From: Aurifilum marmelostoma
Taxonomy: Eukaryota > Ascomycota > Sordariomycetes > Diaporthales > Cryphonectriaceae
Assembly: GCA_027559495.1 (NCBI GenBank)
Contig: JAMXSV010000017.1
Coordinates: forward strand, 434,001 to 498,000
Length of the DNA: 64,000 nt
Direction: 5' to 3'
The translations under genes were made by a program, and so were the position numbers. Positions 12,101 through 22,957 of the stretch are shown here, piece after piece; the stretch's first letter is position 1, and the number at the start of each line of letters is the position of its first letter. Below the pieces are notes generated by a model. It made no database searches, was not told the DNA's origin, and worked only from the letters and a program-made list of their open reading frames with translations.

Positions 12101-15100
12101 TGATGGTCTTCACCTTGATCTCGCCAGGGCTCCGAACGATCATCGGTCCAGCCTGGTTCATGCCGTATCTCGGGACGTCAACGGGGAAAGCCGTCACAAG
12201 TGTTCCACCAACCCCCCAGCTGATCAGAGGAACGCCTTTCCACCTTTGTAATGGGTCATGCTCACGTCCATCGGTAGGCGGGATCAAATTCAACTTTTGC
12301 GACATGCCTCTCGGCCGCGTAGGAACCACAGAAGACAAGGCGCTTGCGATAGAGGGTGGTGTAGGGCCGTGGGCTGATGAAGGCCGCGGGCTAATTTCCG
12401 CAGCCTTGATGGGGGATCTAAGACCATACATGGCACCCGGTGATCCGGTTTGAGACCTCGGAGGAGGAACAATGTCATGTGTCATTGGCGCTGGACCATA
12501 TGATATCTTCCTCTTGGGAGGAGACATCGCGTTGCCGGTGGAGCTATCAGAAGCAGGTGTGAAGTTCTGTCGTGCTTTGGGGGGGAGCTGCGAAGCGGCG
12601 GGGGGTGGAGGATATCTGTTTGGCGTCTGCGTCGACATGTCTTCCTCCTCGACTTCCCGTGTCGGTGGAAGGGATGGCACTCTATTCAGCCTAGGCTCGT
12701 ACAATGACGAAGTGCTTCGACTTTGCTGCAGAGCAGGCACTCCCTGTGGCGTCTCTGTGGGTCTCGCCTCGAAATGTGCCAAAGGGCTAGACGTTCGGGG
12801 TAGATGAGGCAGAACAGAGGGGGGCGTTGCTGCAACACTAGGGCCGTAGCTTGAAGCTCGCTGTGCCGGGGGAGCAGGCGAATATCGGCTGGGGGATGAG
12901 GCCGTACCATTCGGAACAAGTCCTTGCGAAGATGCTGGCGAGTATCTCTGTGCAGGTGGCGGCAGCACAGATGGTGCTGAGTTCGCAGCAGTGGGAAGAG
13001 TTGCATAAGGGTTTGTCGGCGCCGGCGGTACCAGCCTCGAGATGTCTGCCGTAACAGAAGAGCCGTTCATGGTTGGATCTTGCGGCGGCGTAGGCATTGA
13101 CGTTGGGGGAGGTGGAGGAGGAGCATGTGAGCCCTGAGGAGGCGCACTAAAGCTGGCCTGAGATGGTGAGGGTAGGCTCGAATTACTCGTCCGCGAGGCT
13201 GGCCGTGTCTTCTTTGAAGACGGCAGTTCTTCGAAGAAGCTGGCCTTGGACTGGAGCTGCTGAGGAGGCTTTGGGAGCGACGGAGACTGTCCAGAGTGGT
13301 TGGACGCCGGAGGGGACACGCTCGAGCCGGATGCATGCATCTGTGGAGGAGCTGTCGGTGGCGGTGGAGGACCAGCTTGGCCAGACATGCCGACGCTTGC
13401 GCTTCTCGGAGGGGCAGGCGGCCCCGATGGTGTTGGTGCGGTAGCGCCTCCACGAGGAAGATGCTGATAACTAGCACGCTTCTTTGGCTTGACGACCTCC
13501 ATAGGCAAATCATATGGTGAAGAGTAGCCGCCCTTGGATTTGTCCGCAAAGCTCTGTGCCTTGTTTGCCGCAGGCCTCGGCGCAGGTGCAGGTGCACCGT
13601 ACGGCGAAGCCATAGGCTGTGTGGGAGTCTGAGGGGCATACGGGCTCGCTGCGGCCGGAGTGATCGGGGCTAGATTCTGAGGAGTTGGTGGTATGATGGA
13701 GGCTGCGCTTGGGAAGTACGAGTTGGATGGCTGGGCGGCTGCTGGCTGCGTCGCAATTGACGGCAGATACCGGTTGCTGACCGCGGCCGGTTGCGGCGCA
13801 GGAGTTGGAACGACGCTGCTGGCCGGTTGACTGGGCTGTGAGACGGGCTCTTCGATATCATCGAGGAATCCCTCGTCGTCGTCATCGAAGAATGCAGATG
13901 GATCAAAGCCCTGGCTCTCCTTATTCTCTGCGCTCGGTTCATCCTCGAGAAGGAACTCGTCGTCGTCATCCTCCGCAAATGCTTCCGACCATTTTGCAGC
14001 AAGATCCTCGCCTTGGGGCACCACCTGTCCATCCTGAGATGCTGTGGGTGCCGCAGCAGTGGTCGTGTCTTCTGCCTGGGGCTGAGGCTCTTGCTCAGCA
14101 GGCGAGGTTTCGACAGGTACCTCATCCTCCTCTTCCTCTAGCGGACTCTCCAATGCACCTCCTGGCCCGGTCGTGTTGTGACTTTCTAGACTGTTCAGGA
14201 CTTGCATTGTTGACTTGCGCTCAAGCTGGCTGGGCATAACAGCCTGTTCTTCAGTACTCTCTTCAGTGCCGCCAATCTGAGCAAAAAAGTCATCCCCTCC
14301 GTCCTCGACGTTTTCCTCCGCGAATGGGTCATGGGCCTTGTTGTTGCTCTGCTCGCCAGCGCCGTCAGCGCCATCATGGCCGATAAGAGGCACACCTTCG
14401 TCGTATCTAGCGTCTGAGGCTTCCTCCTCCGGGTTTTGCAAGTCGCCTCCAACCTGGGCGGGAAATTCAGCTTCCCCATCGCCACTGCCCCAGAAGTCAT
14501 CCTGCTCGAGGGCCTTGGTTGCTTGCGGTGCTGAGCTGTCCTCGAAGGCGAGAGAACTAGACTGGTGCTCTATCTCACTCACAATATCCTCGGCCTGGAT
14601 TGTCGGCAGCGGCTCAACACGTTCGCGCTCTTCGTGGTCCAGTCGAGGCACCACGGGGAAAGAATTGGTTCGATCGTTCGGTGGCATGAATTTGAAGGGG
14701 TCTTGGTCGGTTGGGCGTGGACTCCATGCGTCCTCATCGTCATCCATCTCAGGCTGATGCGATACCGTCCGCGCAAAGGAATCGCTGCTGACATGCTTGG
14801 GTCCCGTTGGGGCTTGCGGCTCCTCCACCGTCTGCTGGTGTAAATGTTCTTGAAGATCGTCCGACGCTGGCGCAACATCCGGGACTGAAGCGCCACCAGC
14901 AGCTTCGATGGGGACCTCCTCTTCCTGATGCGCCACCTGTGCTGGCTCCTGGACGGCCTGGTGCTCAGCAGCAGGTATAGCTGGAGCCTCGGCTTCTTGG
15001 ACCTGCTGTCCCAGCTCTTGCGGCTGCTCCTTGCTCTCTTGTTCGGGCTTCCACGGACTGCCTGCCTCGTAGTCCGGAAACCACTCATCCACACCCGAGC

Positions 15101-15296
15101 TCTGGGTTTCCGAGGTTTCGATCGGTTTGAGAGAAATGGCGCCTTCGATCTGGACTGGCTGGGTGGGTTCAGCAGTATCTGGCAGCGTTTTGGTTGCTTC
15201 GGCAACATCTGTCGGTTCGTGGTCAATCGCGATGTCTGCGTCTGTATGTGGCATCATGGCAGGATGCCACGATGCTGCCGGGGCATCTGACGACAT
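9198..15296 (-). CDS. sec16: Sec16, COPII coat assembly scaffold
   Basis: Large scaffold of endoplasmic reticulum exit sites that recruits and regulates COPII components. The open frame from ATG at 15296 is 2032 codons, but it includes a probable 66-nt intron at 9820-9755 (GTAAGT, CTGAC, TGCAG), leaving 2010 residues. The first ~1000 residues are disordered, acidic then Pro/Ser-rich. A central conserved domain runs from about 1010 to 1115 (QRWKGVPLISWGVGG, then SWLTVGIEELERG), and the helical ACE1/Sec16_C domain from about 1180 to 1470 (WGHALLIANTVS, HLAVYKLQHAITLAEHGF). The C-terminus has the expected GWGFGGWFGGG segment, the block SSFVYDPDQKRWV and a final KGGGRYVDVMAK. It is transcribed divergently from the Neo1-type flippase, another secretory-pathway gene, across 1.3 kb. 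Confidence 0.95.
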   Translation of the reverse strand: MSSDAPAASWHPAMMPHTDADIAIDHEPTDVAEATKTLPDTAEPTQPVQIEGAISLKPIETSETQSSGVDEWFPDYEAGSPWKPEQESKEQPQELGQQVQEAEAPAIPAAEHQAVQEPAQVAHQEEEVPIEAAGGASVPDVAPASDDLQEHLHQQTVEEPQAPTGPKHVSSDSFARTVSHQPEMDDDEDAWSPRPTDQDPFKFMPPNDRTNSFPVVPRLDHEERERVEPLPTIQAEDIVSEIEHQSSSLAFEDSSAPQATKALEQDDFWGSGDGEAEFPAQVGGDLQNPEEEASDARYDEGVPLIGHDGADGAGEQSNNKAHDPFAEENVEDGGDDFFAQIGGTEESTEEQAVMPSQLERKSTMQVLNSLESHNTTGPGGALESPLEEEEDEVPVETSPAEQEPQPQAEDTTTAAAPTASQDGQVVPQGEDLAAKWSEAFAEDDDDEFLLEDEPSAENKESQGFDPSAFFDDDDEGFLDDIEEPVSQPSQPASSVVPTPAPQPAAVSNRYLPSIATQPAAAQPSNSYFPSAASIIPPTPQNLAPITPAAASPYAPQTPTQPMASPYGAPAPAPRPAANKAQSFADKSKGGYSSPYDLPMEVVKPKKRASYQHLPRGGATAPTPSGPPAPPRSASVGMSGQAGPPPPPTAPPQMHASGSSVSPPASNHSGQSPSLPKPPQQLQSKASFFEELPSSKKTRPASRTSNSSLPSPSQASFSAPPQGSHAPPPPPPTSMPTPPQDPTMNGSSVTADISRLVPPAPTNPYATLPTAANSAPSVLPPPAQRYSPASSQGLVPNGTASSPSRYSPAPPAQRASSYGPSVAATPPSVLPHLPRTSSPLAHFEARPTETPQGVPALQQSRSTSSLYEPRLNRVPSLPPTREVEEEDMSTQTPNRYPPPPAASQLPPKARQNFTPASDSSTGNAMSPPKRKISYGPAPMTHDIVPPPRSQTGSPGAMYGLRSPIKAAEISPRPSSAHGPTPPSIASALSSVVPTRPRGMSQKLNLIPPTDGREHDPLQRWKGVPLISWGVGGTLVTAFPVDVPRYGMNQAGPMIVRSPGEIKVKTIKDVQPLEERLAKFPGPLRGKSKKKETISWLTVGIEELERGLPNLAFQTQVSHEDKRAVERVLLWKILRVMIENDGLLEGNATVDKAVRDVLSLEPTEQDEAPAPLDTSSPAFGFANDLSSTQMQSDAVDSGTIQRLKKALLSGDREKAVWDAADKRLWGHALLIANTVSPDLYHKVSQEFIKKEVNFPGHNNESLAALYSVLSGNHQESVDELVPVHARAGVQLVASSAGPASASGLDGLEKWRETVTLILSNRSTGDEQALNSLGDLLAGYGRAEAAHICFIFARSAAVFGGLDDPRAQFVLVGADHKTQSQQFSKETEALLLSEVYEYGLSLTGIPSVAYGVPHLAVYKLQHAITLAEHGFRDKALQYCDMILRDMTAQTRRSPYHHLLLESTVEDLRQRMLQAPNKEATGSWISKPTMGKVSDSMWSRFNKFVAGDDADASAQGSPKFGEESGPFAQIQGGTPTVSRPPSASNATGMEMFSSPPKGYGSSLAPTASPVLTRSASRYAPAATPAAAAPYDPHSSYTPSGRSSMERTSGEYSRNPYEPRRPSSDSYVGPSGGYMPNNSVATPAQGYPEPPMGLAIQSPNQPAAAPPAISSATSVSPSAEASGLRTPGFSPYTPFAQQSPALAPRSHSPYAPTAPEPNTSDGHGYGYEPPMPHAVQDQPVQSIEEPASSGGFEPPSFQPYGYEPPSYQPDPETNVDNTEDDDEPKPKKKSFMDDDDDDNYPSMVAKPAEKSKSEKDRENEELFRKAAEEDGKSKCPLLIRRYLCRFHTDLYAAKRAEEEKAAKAKKGWGFGGWFGGGAKKESLDSSAPNKPIRAKLGEKSSFVYDPDQKRWVNKAAGAEDSGPRTSTPPPPRATPRPSLPGPAASAPPARTGATPTPSEGASTPPLPGPAGSATPPMMRSVSTASNGGGPPSAPPSRPATSMSNASSIDDLLGAAAPRKGARGKKKGGGRYVDVMAK

Positions 15297-16635
15297 GTTG
15301 GATTAAAAAAAGATATGTATTGTAAAAGTCGAGACAAGCAAATTGATGAATGCTGGACGGAGAAGAAGAAGATGGTATCGCAGATACTGTAGCACGTAGA
15401 TTGACCCGTTAGCATGACCTGGACTCGGTCGAGGGAGATGGGGCCTGGAATGACAACATCAAGGACAACAACCGAGTGTGATACTGACTTGTACAATGGA
15501 ATTACAAGAAACGCCTCGAGTATGCAATTCTTCTTCCTAGAGGCAGAACTTCATCTTGTGCGCAGCAGGTGCCCAAGTCTGTGAAAGCAGATGAACAAGA
15601 AGTCTACACAGACTTGAATCAATATGCTGAGCTGACAGTTGACGTTGTATTGTTGGGTTGTGTCTCTCGGAGAAAAGGCGAGAAAAAAAAGAATGTAGCA
15701 TGTCATTCCAAGTTGGGTGATCCTGAAAGCTGGCCTCGTCTCCGGGAACAAACACGCTCCCGCCAGCTGCAGCACGCCGCGGCCTGCGGCGATTCCGCCC
15801 ACGGAGACTTCGGGTTTAGCGTTCACCGGAGGAGCAACAGCTGCTGTGCAGTATGCAGTAGTGCAGCATATCATAGCACAGCATAGTAGCGCAGGGGCCC
15901 AAGCAGCCAGTGCCCACCAGGCTACTTCAGGGCCGTATAGCTGGGTGCCAGCCCGGGCAGGGATCTGGTGCCATAGCGTTGCACAGGTGGTATAGTTCAG
16001 GCCTCGCTATGGCAGGCCGTAGTGCTGATACCCCTGTGATCTAGATTTATCTTTAGAGGTGGGCCACGGCCACATGCCGCCGCTGGGCCCGCCATGGTGT
16101 CGCAGTGTACATACGCTGACGCATCCTCTGTGTGTGTCTGTGTGTCCAAAAGATTCCCCGTGTTGTCAAAAAGGTGAGGAGGCTGCAGTTGCGCTGTCCA
16201 CTTCCGAAAGCCACACCAATACTTCCTGACACGACTGACTGGCAGCATTCTCTCTCAACATTTATTTCTTTTCCCTCGTCTTAGCAGTCCGACAGTTGAC
16301 ATTGCGACCAGATTCGAGAAGATCGCTACACCTCCGTATTGACTACGGAGTTTCGTTTCGAGACCCCGATCTGGACACCTTGAAGGGCACACCCCAGATC
16401 TGCCCTGCATCTGATCAGTCATCCCTGGAAAGGTGTGTGCATGTGCTCTCGAGGATGATCGAATCTAGCTCCAGCCTGGGCACCACCACATGAACGCTAG
16501 ACGCCCAAGGCACCCGACGGACGCTCCACGTACACGTCAACAGATAATTTCTCCTGTCGTTTCCCCCTCGTCGCATAACCCCCCATTCCCATCACATACA
16601 ACCCTCTCGAGGGGCCAAGTTGACCCACCTGCGGC
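15297..16635. other. Divergent promoter region sec16/neo1
   Basis: A 1.3 kb region between two divergent starts, with no recognisable gene. Holds GC-rich stretches near 15895-16090 and an inverted repeat at 16332-16350. Confidence 0.5.
16332..16350 (+). promoter_or_regulatory. Inverted repeat CTCCGTA-N5-TACGGAG
   Basis: A perfect 7-bp inverted repeat with a 5-base spacer, about 290 bases upstream of the neo1 start. It contains CCG and CGG half-sites in everted orientation, as bound by some Zn2Cys6 regulators; it could equally be a fold-back in the leader RNA. Function unproven. Confidence 0.3.
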
Positions 16636-19600
16636 ATGCCTCCTTCAAGTCCATACCACCCAACAGAACCACCAGACTCGCCCGCCGACGACTCCGATTC
16701 CGACCTCGAGATCGATCTCCAGGAGCTCGACCCCCTGCCCGCAGATGCGCTCCGCAAGAAGTCGGGGCTGCTGGGACACGAACGAGAAGCTGCCGAGCAG
16801 AGGGCACCTAGGATAGCGCTGCGCAACCTCCGCATGGGTAGTCTCCGGCGCAAAGGGAAGTCGAATCGGGGCTTTGGCGGGCGAGGTGGGGGGAGGGACG
16901 ACGGCTTTGACGATGCAGAGGCCCTGCTCGCAGATGGCGACCGGGACGGACACTCGAGCAGTCGAGAGAGCTCAGGCGAGGACGCACCGTTCCTGCGCGA
17001 ACACGACGAGCAGTCACGCCGCACCAATGGCCACAAGAACTTGTCCAGCCGCTCTGCCGGGCTGCGGCTCCCAAGCTTCATGTCCTCCACCGCCGGGGAA
17101 CAACAGGGCGAGGACGAGGACAAGGACGAAGACGATCCCTCTGCTTCGAGACTCGTGGCCGTCGGCTCCGCCCAGTCGACTCGGTTCCCGCCGAATCTCG
17201 TCTCGAACGCAAAATACACCGCCTTCACCTTTCTTCCTATAACACTATACAACGAATTCTCTTTCTTCTTCAACATGTACTTCCTGCTTGTGGCGCTCTC
17301 GCAAGCGATACCTGCCCTGAGGATCGGTTACCTATCAACCTACATCGGCCCTTTGGCTTTTGTCCTCATGATCACAATGGGGAAGGAGGCTTACGACGAC
17401 GTAGAGAGGAGACGGAGAGACAACGAGGCGAACTCGGAGCCGTACACCGTGGTGCAATTTGACGAATGGGGCAGAGCCCCAGCATCTGGGCGCCCACGGA
17501 AAACGCTCAAGTCGGCTAGTCTACGCAAGGGCCGCAAGGGGAAGATGCCAGAGAGGGATAGGCTATCGGATATACAAGAGGAGGAAGAACAGGCAGAGAG
17601 CGAGGGGCACAGGAAGGCGCCTTCGTCTCAGATCCGTGAGATCAGCAAGAAGTCCAAGGACCTGAAGGTCGGTGATGTGCTGAAGCTCGAGAAAGGCCAC
17701 AGAGTGCCTGCGGACGTGGTTATCCTGAAGTGCCTCTCCTCCGCCGATCACGTCGACCCTCCTGCTGAACCACAAACGTCAAAGGCCGAACACGATCTGT
17801 TGGGTAATATTGACGAGGCGGGTGAGGGCAGCACGGAAACCAAAGACAACAACGAGTCAGAACAGAAATCTGGTCCCGGGGGAGAAACCTTCATTCGGAC
17901 GGATCAGCTGGATGGCGAGACGGACTGGAAATTGCGGCTCGCATCTCCGCTGTCACAGGGCCTAGAAACGGAGGAGCTGGTTCGTCTCCGAGTCACAGGC
18001 GGTAAGCCAGACAAGAAAGTCAACGAGTTTGTTGGTACTCTTGAGCTTCTCCCGTCGAGGCATGAAGCCACGAGCAACACCAACAGCTCGCTGCATGATG
18101 GAGAAAACCCACCTTCTGCACCTCTGTCGATTGACAACACTGCATGGGCCAACACGGTTATTGCGTCCAACGCGACCACGCTGGCCGTGATTGTCTACAC
18201 TGGACCTCAGACGCGTTCGGCTCTCTCGACGGCCCCCTCTAGGACAAAGATTGGCCTCTTGGAGTACGAAATCAACTCGTTGACCAAGATCCTCTGCGCG
18301 CTGACCCTCGGCCTCTCGGTCGTTCTTGTTGCTCTCGAGGGGTTTGGAAACGTGCCCGGCAATATGTGGTATGTCAAGATCATGCGATTCTTGGTCTTGT
18401 TCTCGACGATTGTACCCATCAGTCTTCGTGTCAATCTCGACTTGGGCAAGAGTGTCTATTCTTGGCTCATCCAGCGCGATCCGGGCATTCCTGGCGCTGT
18501 GGTACGCACCAGCACCATTCCGGAGGACTTGGGCCGCATCGAGTATCTGCTCAGTGACAAGACGGGGACCCTGACGCAAAATGAAATGGAGATGAAGAAG
18601 ATCCACGTGGGCACCGTTTCGTACGCCAATGAAGCAATGGACGAGGTCTCGGCTTATGTGAAGCAGGGTTTCCAGGTGCCCGCATCCACAAACTCGACGG
18701 CAAGCTCGGGACTGATCACACCGTCGTCGACATTCGCCGCGGCTGCCAATGTAGGAGCAACCCGCACCCGGCGTGAGATCGGTACAAGGGTACGCGATGT
18801 GGTTTTGGCTTTGGCACTGTGTCACAACGTTACTCCTACCACCGATGAGGAGGATGGCAAGACCATCACGTCTTATCAGGCTTCATCCCCTGATGAGATT
18901 GCCATCGTCCGGTGGACAGAAGCTGTCGGTCTGCGACTGTCGTACCGTGACCGCAAGGGGATGGTGCTCGAGTCTTCCGAAACAGGGCGACCAGTTGTCC
19001 AGGTTCGCATCCTGGAAGTATTCCCCTTCACGTCTGATGGCAAGAGGATGGGCATCATTGTCCAGTTCTTCGAGCGGTCAGGCTCTGTGCCAGATATCTC
19101 GAACGGCGAGATCTGGTTTTATCAAAAGGGCGCAGACACCGTCATGGGACCCATCGTGGCAGCAAACGACTGGTTAGACGAAGAGACCGCCAACATGGCT
19201 CGCGAGGGTCTTCGAACGCTAGTGGTGGGCCGAAAGCGACTTTCTCCCGCGGAGTACCACGAATTCAAGGCCAAGTACTCGGAGGCATCGATAGCCATCA
19301 GTGGCCGTGACACTGGTATGCAAAGGGTTGTGTCGCAGTACCTCGAGCATGACCTTGAGCTGCTGGGCGTGACCGGCGTGGAAGACAAGCTGCAGAAGGA
19401 CGTCAAGCCGTCACTCGAACTCCTCCGGAACGCCGGCATCAAGATTTGGATGCTGACCGGCGACAAGGTTGAGACCGCCCGCTGTGTGGCTGTGAGCTCC
19501 AAGCTTGTCGCCCGCGGGCAGTACATCTACACCGTCGCCAAGATGAAGAGAAAGGACCAGGCACAGGATCACCTAGACTTTCTTAAGAGCAAAGCTGACT

Positions 19601-20648
19601 CGTGTCTGCTGATCGACGGCGAGAGCCTGGCACTGTTCCTCACGCACTACCGAACCGATTTCATCTCCGTGGCCGTCAAGCTGCCAACCGTCGTCGCCTG
19701 CCGATGCTCACCTACACAAAAGGCCGAGGTCGCTAAGCTCATCAAGGACTTCACCAGGAAGCGCGTGTGCTGTATTGGCGATGGTGGCAACGATGTGTCC
19801 ATGATCCAAGCTGCAGATGTGGGAGTCGGCATCGTCGGCAAGGAGGGTCGACAGGCCTCCCTGGCCGCAGACTTCTCGATCGAGCAGTTCTTTCACCTGA
19901 CCAAACTCCTGGTATGGCATGGGCGCAACAGCTACAAACGCAGTGCCAAGCTTGCGCAGTTCGTAATCCACCGTGGCCTGATCATTGCCGTCTGCCAGAC
20001 CATGTACAGCATCGCGATCAAGTTCGAGCCCGAAGGTCTGTACAAGGACTGGCTCCTGGTGGGCTATGCAACCGTGTACACTGCGGCACCCGTCTTCTCG
20101 TTGACACTGGACAAGGACGTCGACGAGGAGCTGGCGACTCTCTACCCCGAACTCTATAAGGAGCTCACAGAAGGGCGCTCGCTGTCGTACCTGACATTCT
20201 TTGTGTGGGTATTTGTGAGCATCTACCAGGGTAGCATGATCCAGGGCCTCTCGCAGCTCCTCACCGAGGTTGATGGTCCCAGGATGGTAGCGGTCAGCTT
20301 CACGGTGCTGGTACTAAACGAACTGTTGATGGTGGCGGTCGAGATCACGACATGGCATCCTGTCAATATCATCTCCATCGTAGGGACGTTCTTGATGTAT
20401 GTGGGATCGATACCGTTCCTGGGAGGCTACTTCGATCTGGCATTTATTCTCACATGGTAAGCATCCTCGCCTGGTCCCACTTCGCCTGGTCATTATTTTC
20501 TCAAAAGGTCTCGACTAATGTGATCAAAAGGGGTTTCTACTGGCGCGTCCTGGCCATCGGGGCCATCTCGCTCGTCCCACCATACGCTGGAAAATTGATC
20601 AGGAGGACAATGAAACCTCCATCATACAGAAAGGTTCAGGGGATCTGA
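16636..20648 (+). CDS. neo1: Neo1-type P4-ATPase (phospholipid flippase)
   Basis: Exons 16636-20456 and 20531-20648 give 1312 residues; the 74-nt intron (GTAAGC, GACTAAT branch) is needed to continue past ILTW and adds the last span and basic tail. P4-ATPases of the Neo1/ATP9 class move aminophospholipids across Golgi and endosome membranes and work without a Cdc50 subunit. The N-terminal ~190 residues are acidic and disordered. Then come two spans, the actuator motif DQLDGETDWK near residue 420, the class signature PISLRVNLDLGK, the phosphorylation motif DKTGTLTQNE near 641, and the hinge GDGGNDVSMIQAADVGVGI near 1049 (Gly in place of the usual Ala, as in Neo1). All key motifs are intact. 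Low-complexity acidic inserts interrupt the A domain. Confidence 0.95.
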
Positions 20649-20844
20649 AACTGGGCTACATTTTCTTACGGAGGAACTGTGATTGTTAATCTCTTTTGTC
20701 TGCTGAAGAGGGTGGGGGATCATTGGTAGCTAGGCGTTTAGAGCGAGCGCTGCTTCAAGGGCTTATAGCCCGAGTGAATAACATTTTATACATCGGTCTA
20801 TCAGAATGAAATCCGCGACTCCCCATCTAGATGCTTGATGATAC

Positions 20845-20845
<1 letters not shown>

Positions 20846-20880
<35 letters not shown>
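20846..20880 (+). repeat. (CAA)n microsatellite
   Basis: About 11-12 tandem CAA units, uninterrupted, in the short convergent region between neo1 and the Cyc2-like gene. Confidence 0.95.
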
Positions 20881-20917
20881 GCGAGCAGGACGACATTACC
20901 ATCCAGACATCCATCCA

Positions 20918-22541
20918 TTATTGCTTTAGCACCAGCCACGGTTTCCAGGCCTTGGGGTCTTTTCTCATCAGCTCAGCCACCACCCCTCCCACGCGCCCCT
21001 GCCGCTCGGCGCCGTCCGCCCAGACCTTAGGGCCGACGTAGGCTCCCACAAATCCATCTGGGCCGGAGATCATGAACAGGTTCTTGCCAGCTCCTCCTCG
21101 TCCTCCCTCGCCGGGGCAGTTGCACCGTCTCCGCTCCAGCCCGCGACTGATGTTGTCCGCGTCTGCTATGGACGCTGTGTCGTCTGCTTCTGTGCTGTGC
21201 TCCAGGCGCTGTTGAGAGTGAAGGTAGCAGGTCGTCGACGATGCGCCTGCTGGTGATGATGGTGCCGCCGCGCCTCGTTCGTGAATCGAAATAGCCTGTG
21301 TGATGTCTTGTGGTCTGAACTTGCTGCCTTCCTCATCGACCACGCATCGGACTTCTAGAGTGCGCCCTTTCTGTGCGTACGCAGACTGAAGACCCTGTAG
21401 CTGGCGCATGATGGCGCTCGGAGGCTCATCATCGAGGTGCGCATCAGCGACCGCCTGCTCCCCCCAAAAGGAAAACAGCCCACTAGCCTTGGACTCGCCC
21501 GCCAGGCGGCGTGGACACCCGGCACAGTCCGCAGCCGACCTGTTTGCCCACAGGATCTCCACATCGACGTCACCCTGGAGCTGCAGCAGCCTCGCGGCAG
21601 CCTGCACAGCCGGGGCGATGCCCGTCCCGCCCGCGAGAAACACCACTTTCTCCCCGGCGTCACCGAGCCGAGCGCCGAGATCGAACCCCAGGTGCGGCCC
21701 GCGGATCTCGACCAGGTCGCCCTTCTGCAGCCTGGACAGGTAGGTCGAGACCTCGCCCCCGTCGTACCGCCGCACGTAGAACCGCAGCTGGACCAGCCCC
21801 GCCCTGGCCCTCTGCCTCTCCTTGTCAGTCACGGCCACGCCCGCGTCCTCGCCGCGGAGGGGGGGGCAGGGGCGTGTAGTTGCGGGCGATCTGCAGCTGG
21901 GGCTGCTTGACCTCGACGCTCCACAGGCCGTGGGCCCAGGCGCGCTCGAGGACGTCGTGGTTGGTGGTGGTGCTCGGGGTCTGGATGAGGGCGGTGAGGG
22001 GCGTCTGGATGGTGAGGATGAAGGCGTTGGGGCTGACGGGCTCGTTGGAGATGACGGGGCAGGGCATGAAGCGCTGGTCGTTGAGGAGGAAGCGGGCCTT
22101 GCGCTCCTCGTTGGTGTAGTAGAGGGCGCCGCCGAGGATGGAGGTGATGAGGGCGAAGTGGATGAGGAAGGGCTTGCGTGAGCGAGGCCTGGGGGCACTC
22201 GCTGAAGGAGGAGGAGGAGAAACTGGGGGCGTGGTGGTCGTAGGGGTTGTGCTGGATGGCGGACTTGACGGATCTGAGGGCGGCGGCGTGTGTAAGAAGT
22301 GCCGCGATGGTGAGTCCAGGCGCTGCGTTCTAGGAGGAAGGGTTGCCCTGCAGGCCCATCTTGTATAGCGTAATGAGCTCTGTCTGATCGCCATTGAGGA
22401 ATAGGTGCATCTGGTGCCACTGCTGGCTTCCCTATGAAGCTGCAGATGAGATGGTGGTGAGCTCATGCATGGCGGGGCTTTCGACGACACAGCACCCAGA
22501 CGACTCGTCGCCGACAGTCTCAACAAACTCTGATTTCGCAT
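20918..22541 (-). CDS. Cyc2-like mitochondrial FAD oxidoreductase, one-base frameshift
   Basis: Two overlapping frames together make one ferredoxin-reductase-like protein of about 540 residues. The N-terminal frame (22541 down to about 21867) has an Arg/Ser-rich presequence, a Pro/Thr-rich linker, a membrane span (HFALITSILGGALYY) and the FAD-binding block IARNYTPLP. The C-terminal frame continues with LRGEDAGVAVTDKE, a RGPHLGFDLG block, the nucleotide-binding VVFLAGGTGIAPAVQAA and a late SGPDGFVGAYVGPKVW. They are offset by one base at a run of eight G (plus strand, 21859-21866); seven would join them, and no splice site explains the shift. Sequencing error is likelier than loss because the downstream frame is intact to its stop. 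Yeast Cyc2 acts in cytochrome c maturation on the inner membrane, facing the intermembrane space; assignment here is by architecture. Confidence 0.75.
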
Positions 22542-22957
22542 GATTGACCCAAAAGAAGATGACCTGCTTAATAAGGCAGAGAATGCATCTGCTGAAGAGA
22601 GCGATCAAGAAAGGAAAGAAAAAAGAAATCGGTTCTATTCAGGCCGGGTTTGGCAGGGTCGATGAGGAGTGAGAAAAGCTTGAAAATGTTGAAGTCGCGC
22701 GTGTCATTGCAATCAAGGTGCCCATTCAGCCACCCCATCCGCCCACCCAACACCCCCCTCCTTTCGTTCCTTTTCTTTTCGTCTACAGACAACCGACCAA
22801 TGAGATTGTCTTTTTCATTAGAACGGTGATAGAATATATATATATTTTTGACCAAGATATGATACTGACTCTCTCTCTTCCTCTGTTTACCTGAAATAAT
22901 GAATGAAAGGACATTTCGGGTTGAGATGAGTGTTCCATTTGCCTGCAATGCTAGATT
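22542..22957. other. Spacer between aim32 and the Cyc2-like gene
   Basis: A 416-base spacer between two same-direction genes: the 3' end of aim32 and promoter of the downstream gene. A short AT-rich tract (TATATATATATTTTT) lies near 22835-22850. No coding sequence. Confidence 0.5.

Noticed and set aside
21867..22420. N-terminal 180 codons of the C-terminal Cyc2-like frame as part of the protein
   Set aside because: Pro/Ser/Thr-rich nonsense overlapping the real N-terminal coding frame; it only looks open because of base composition.
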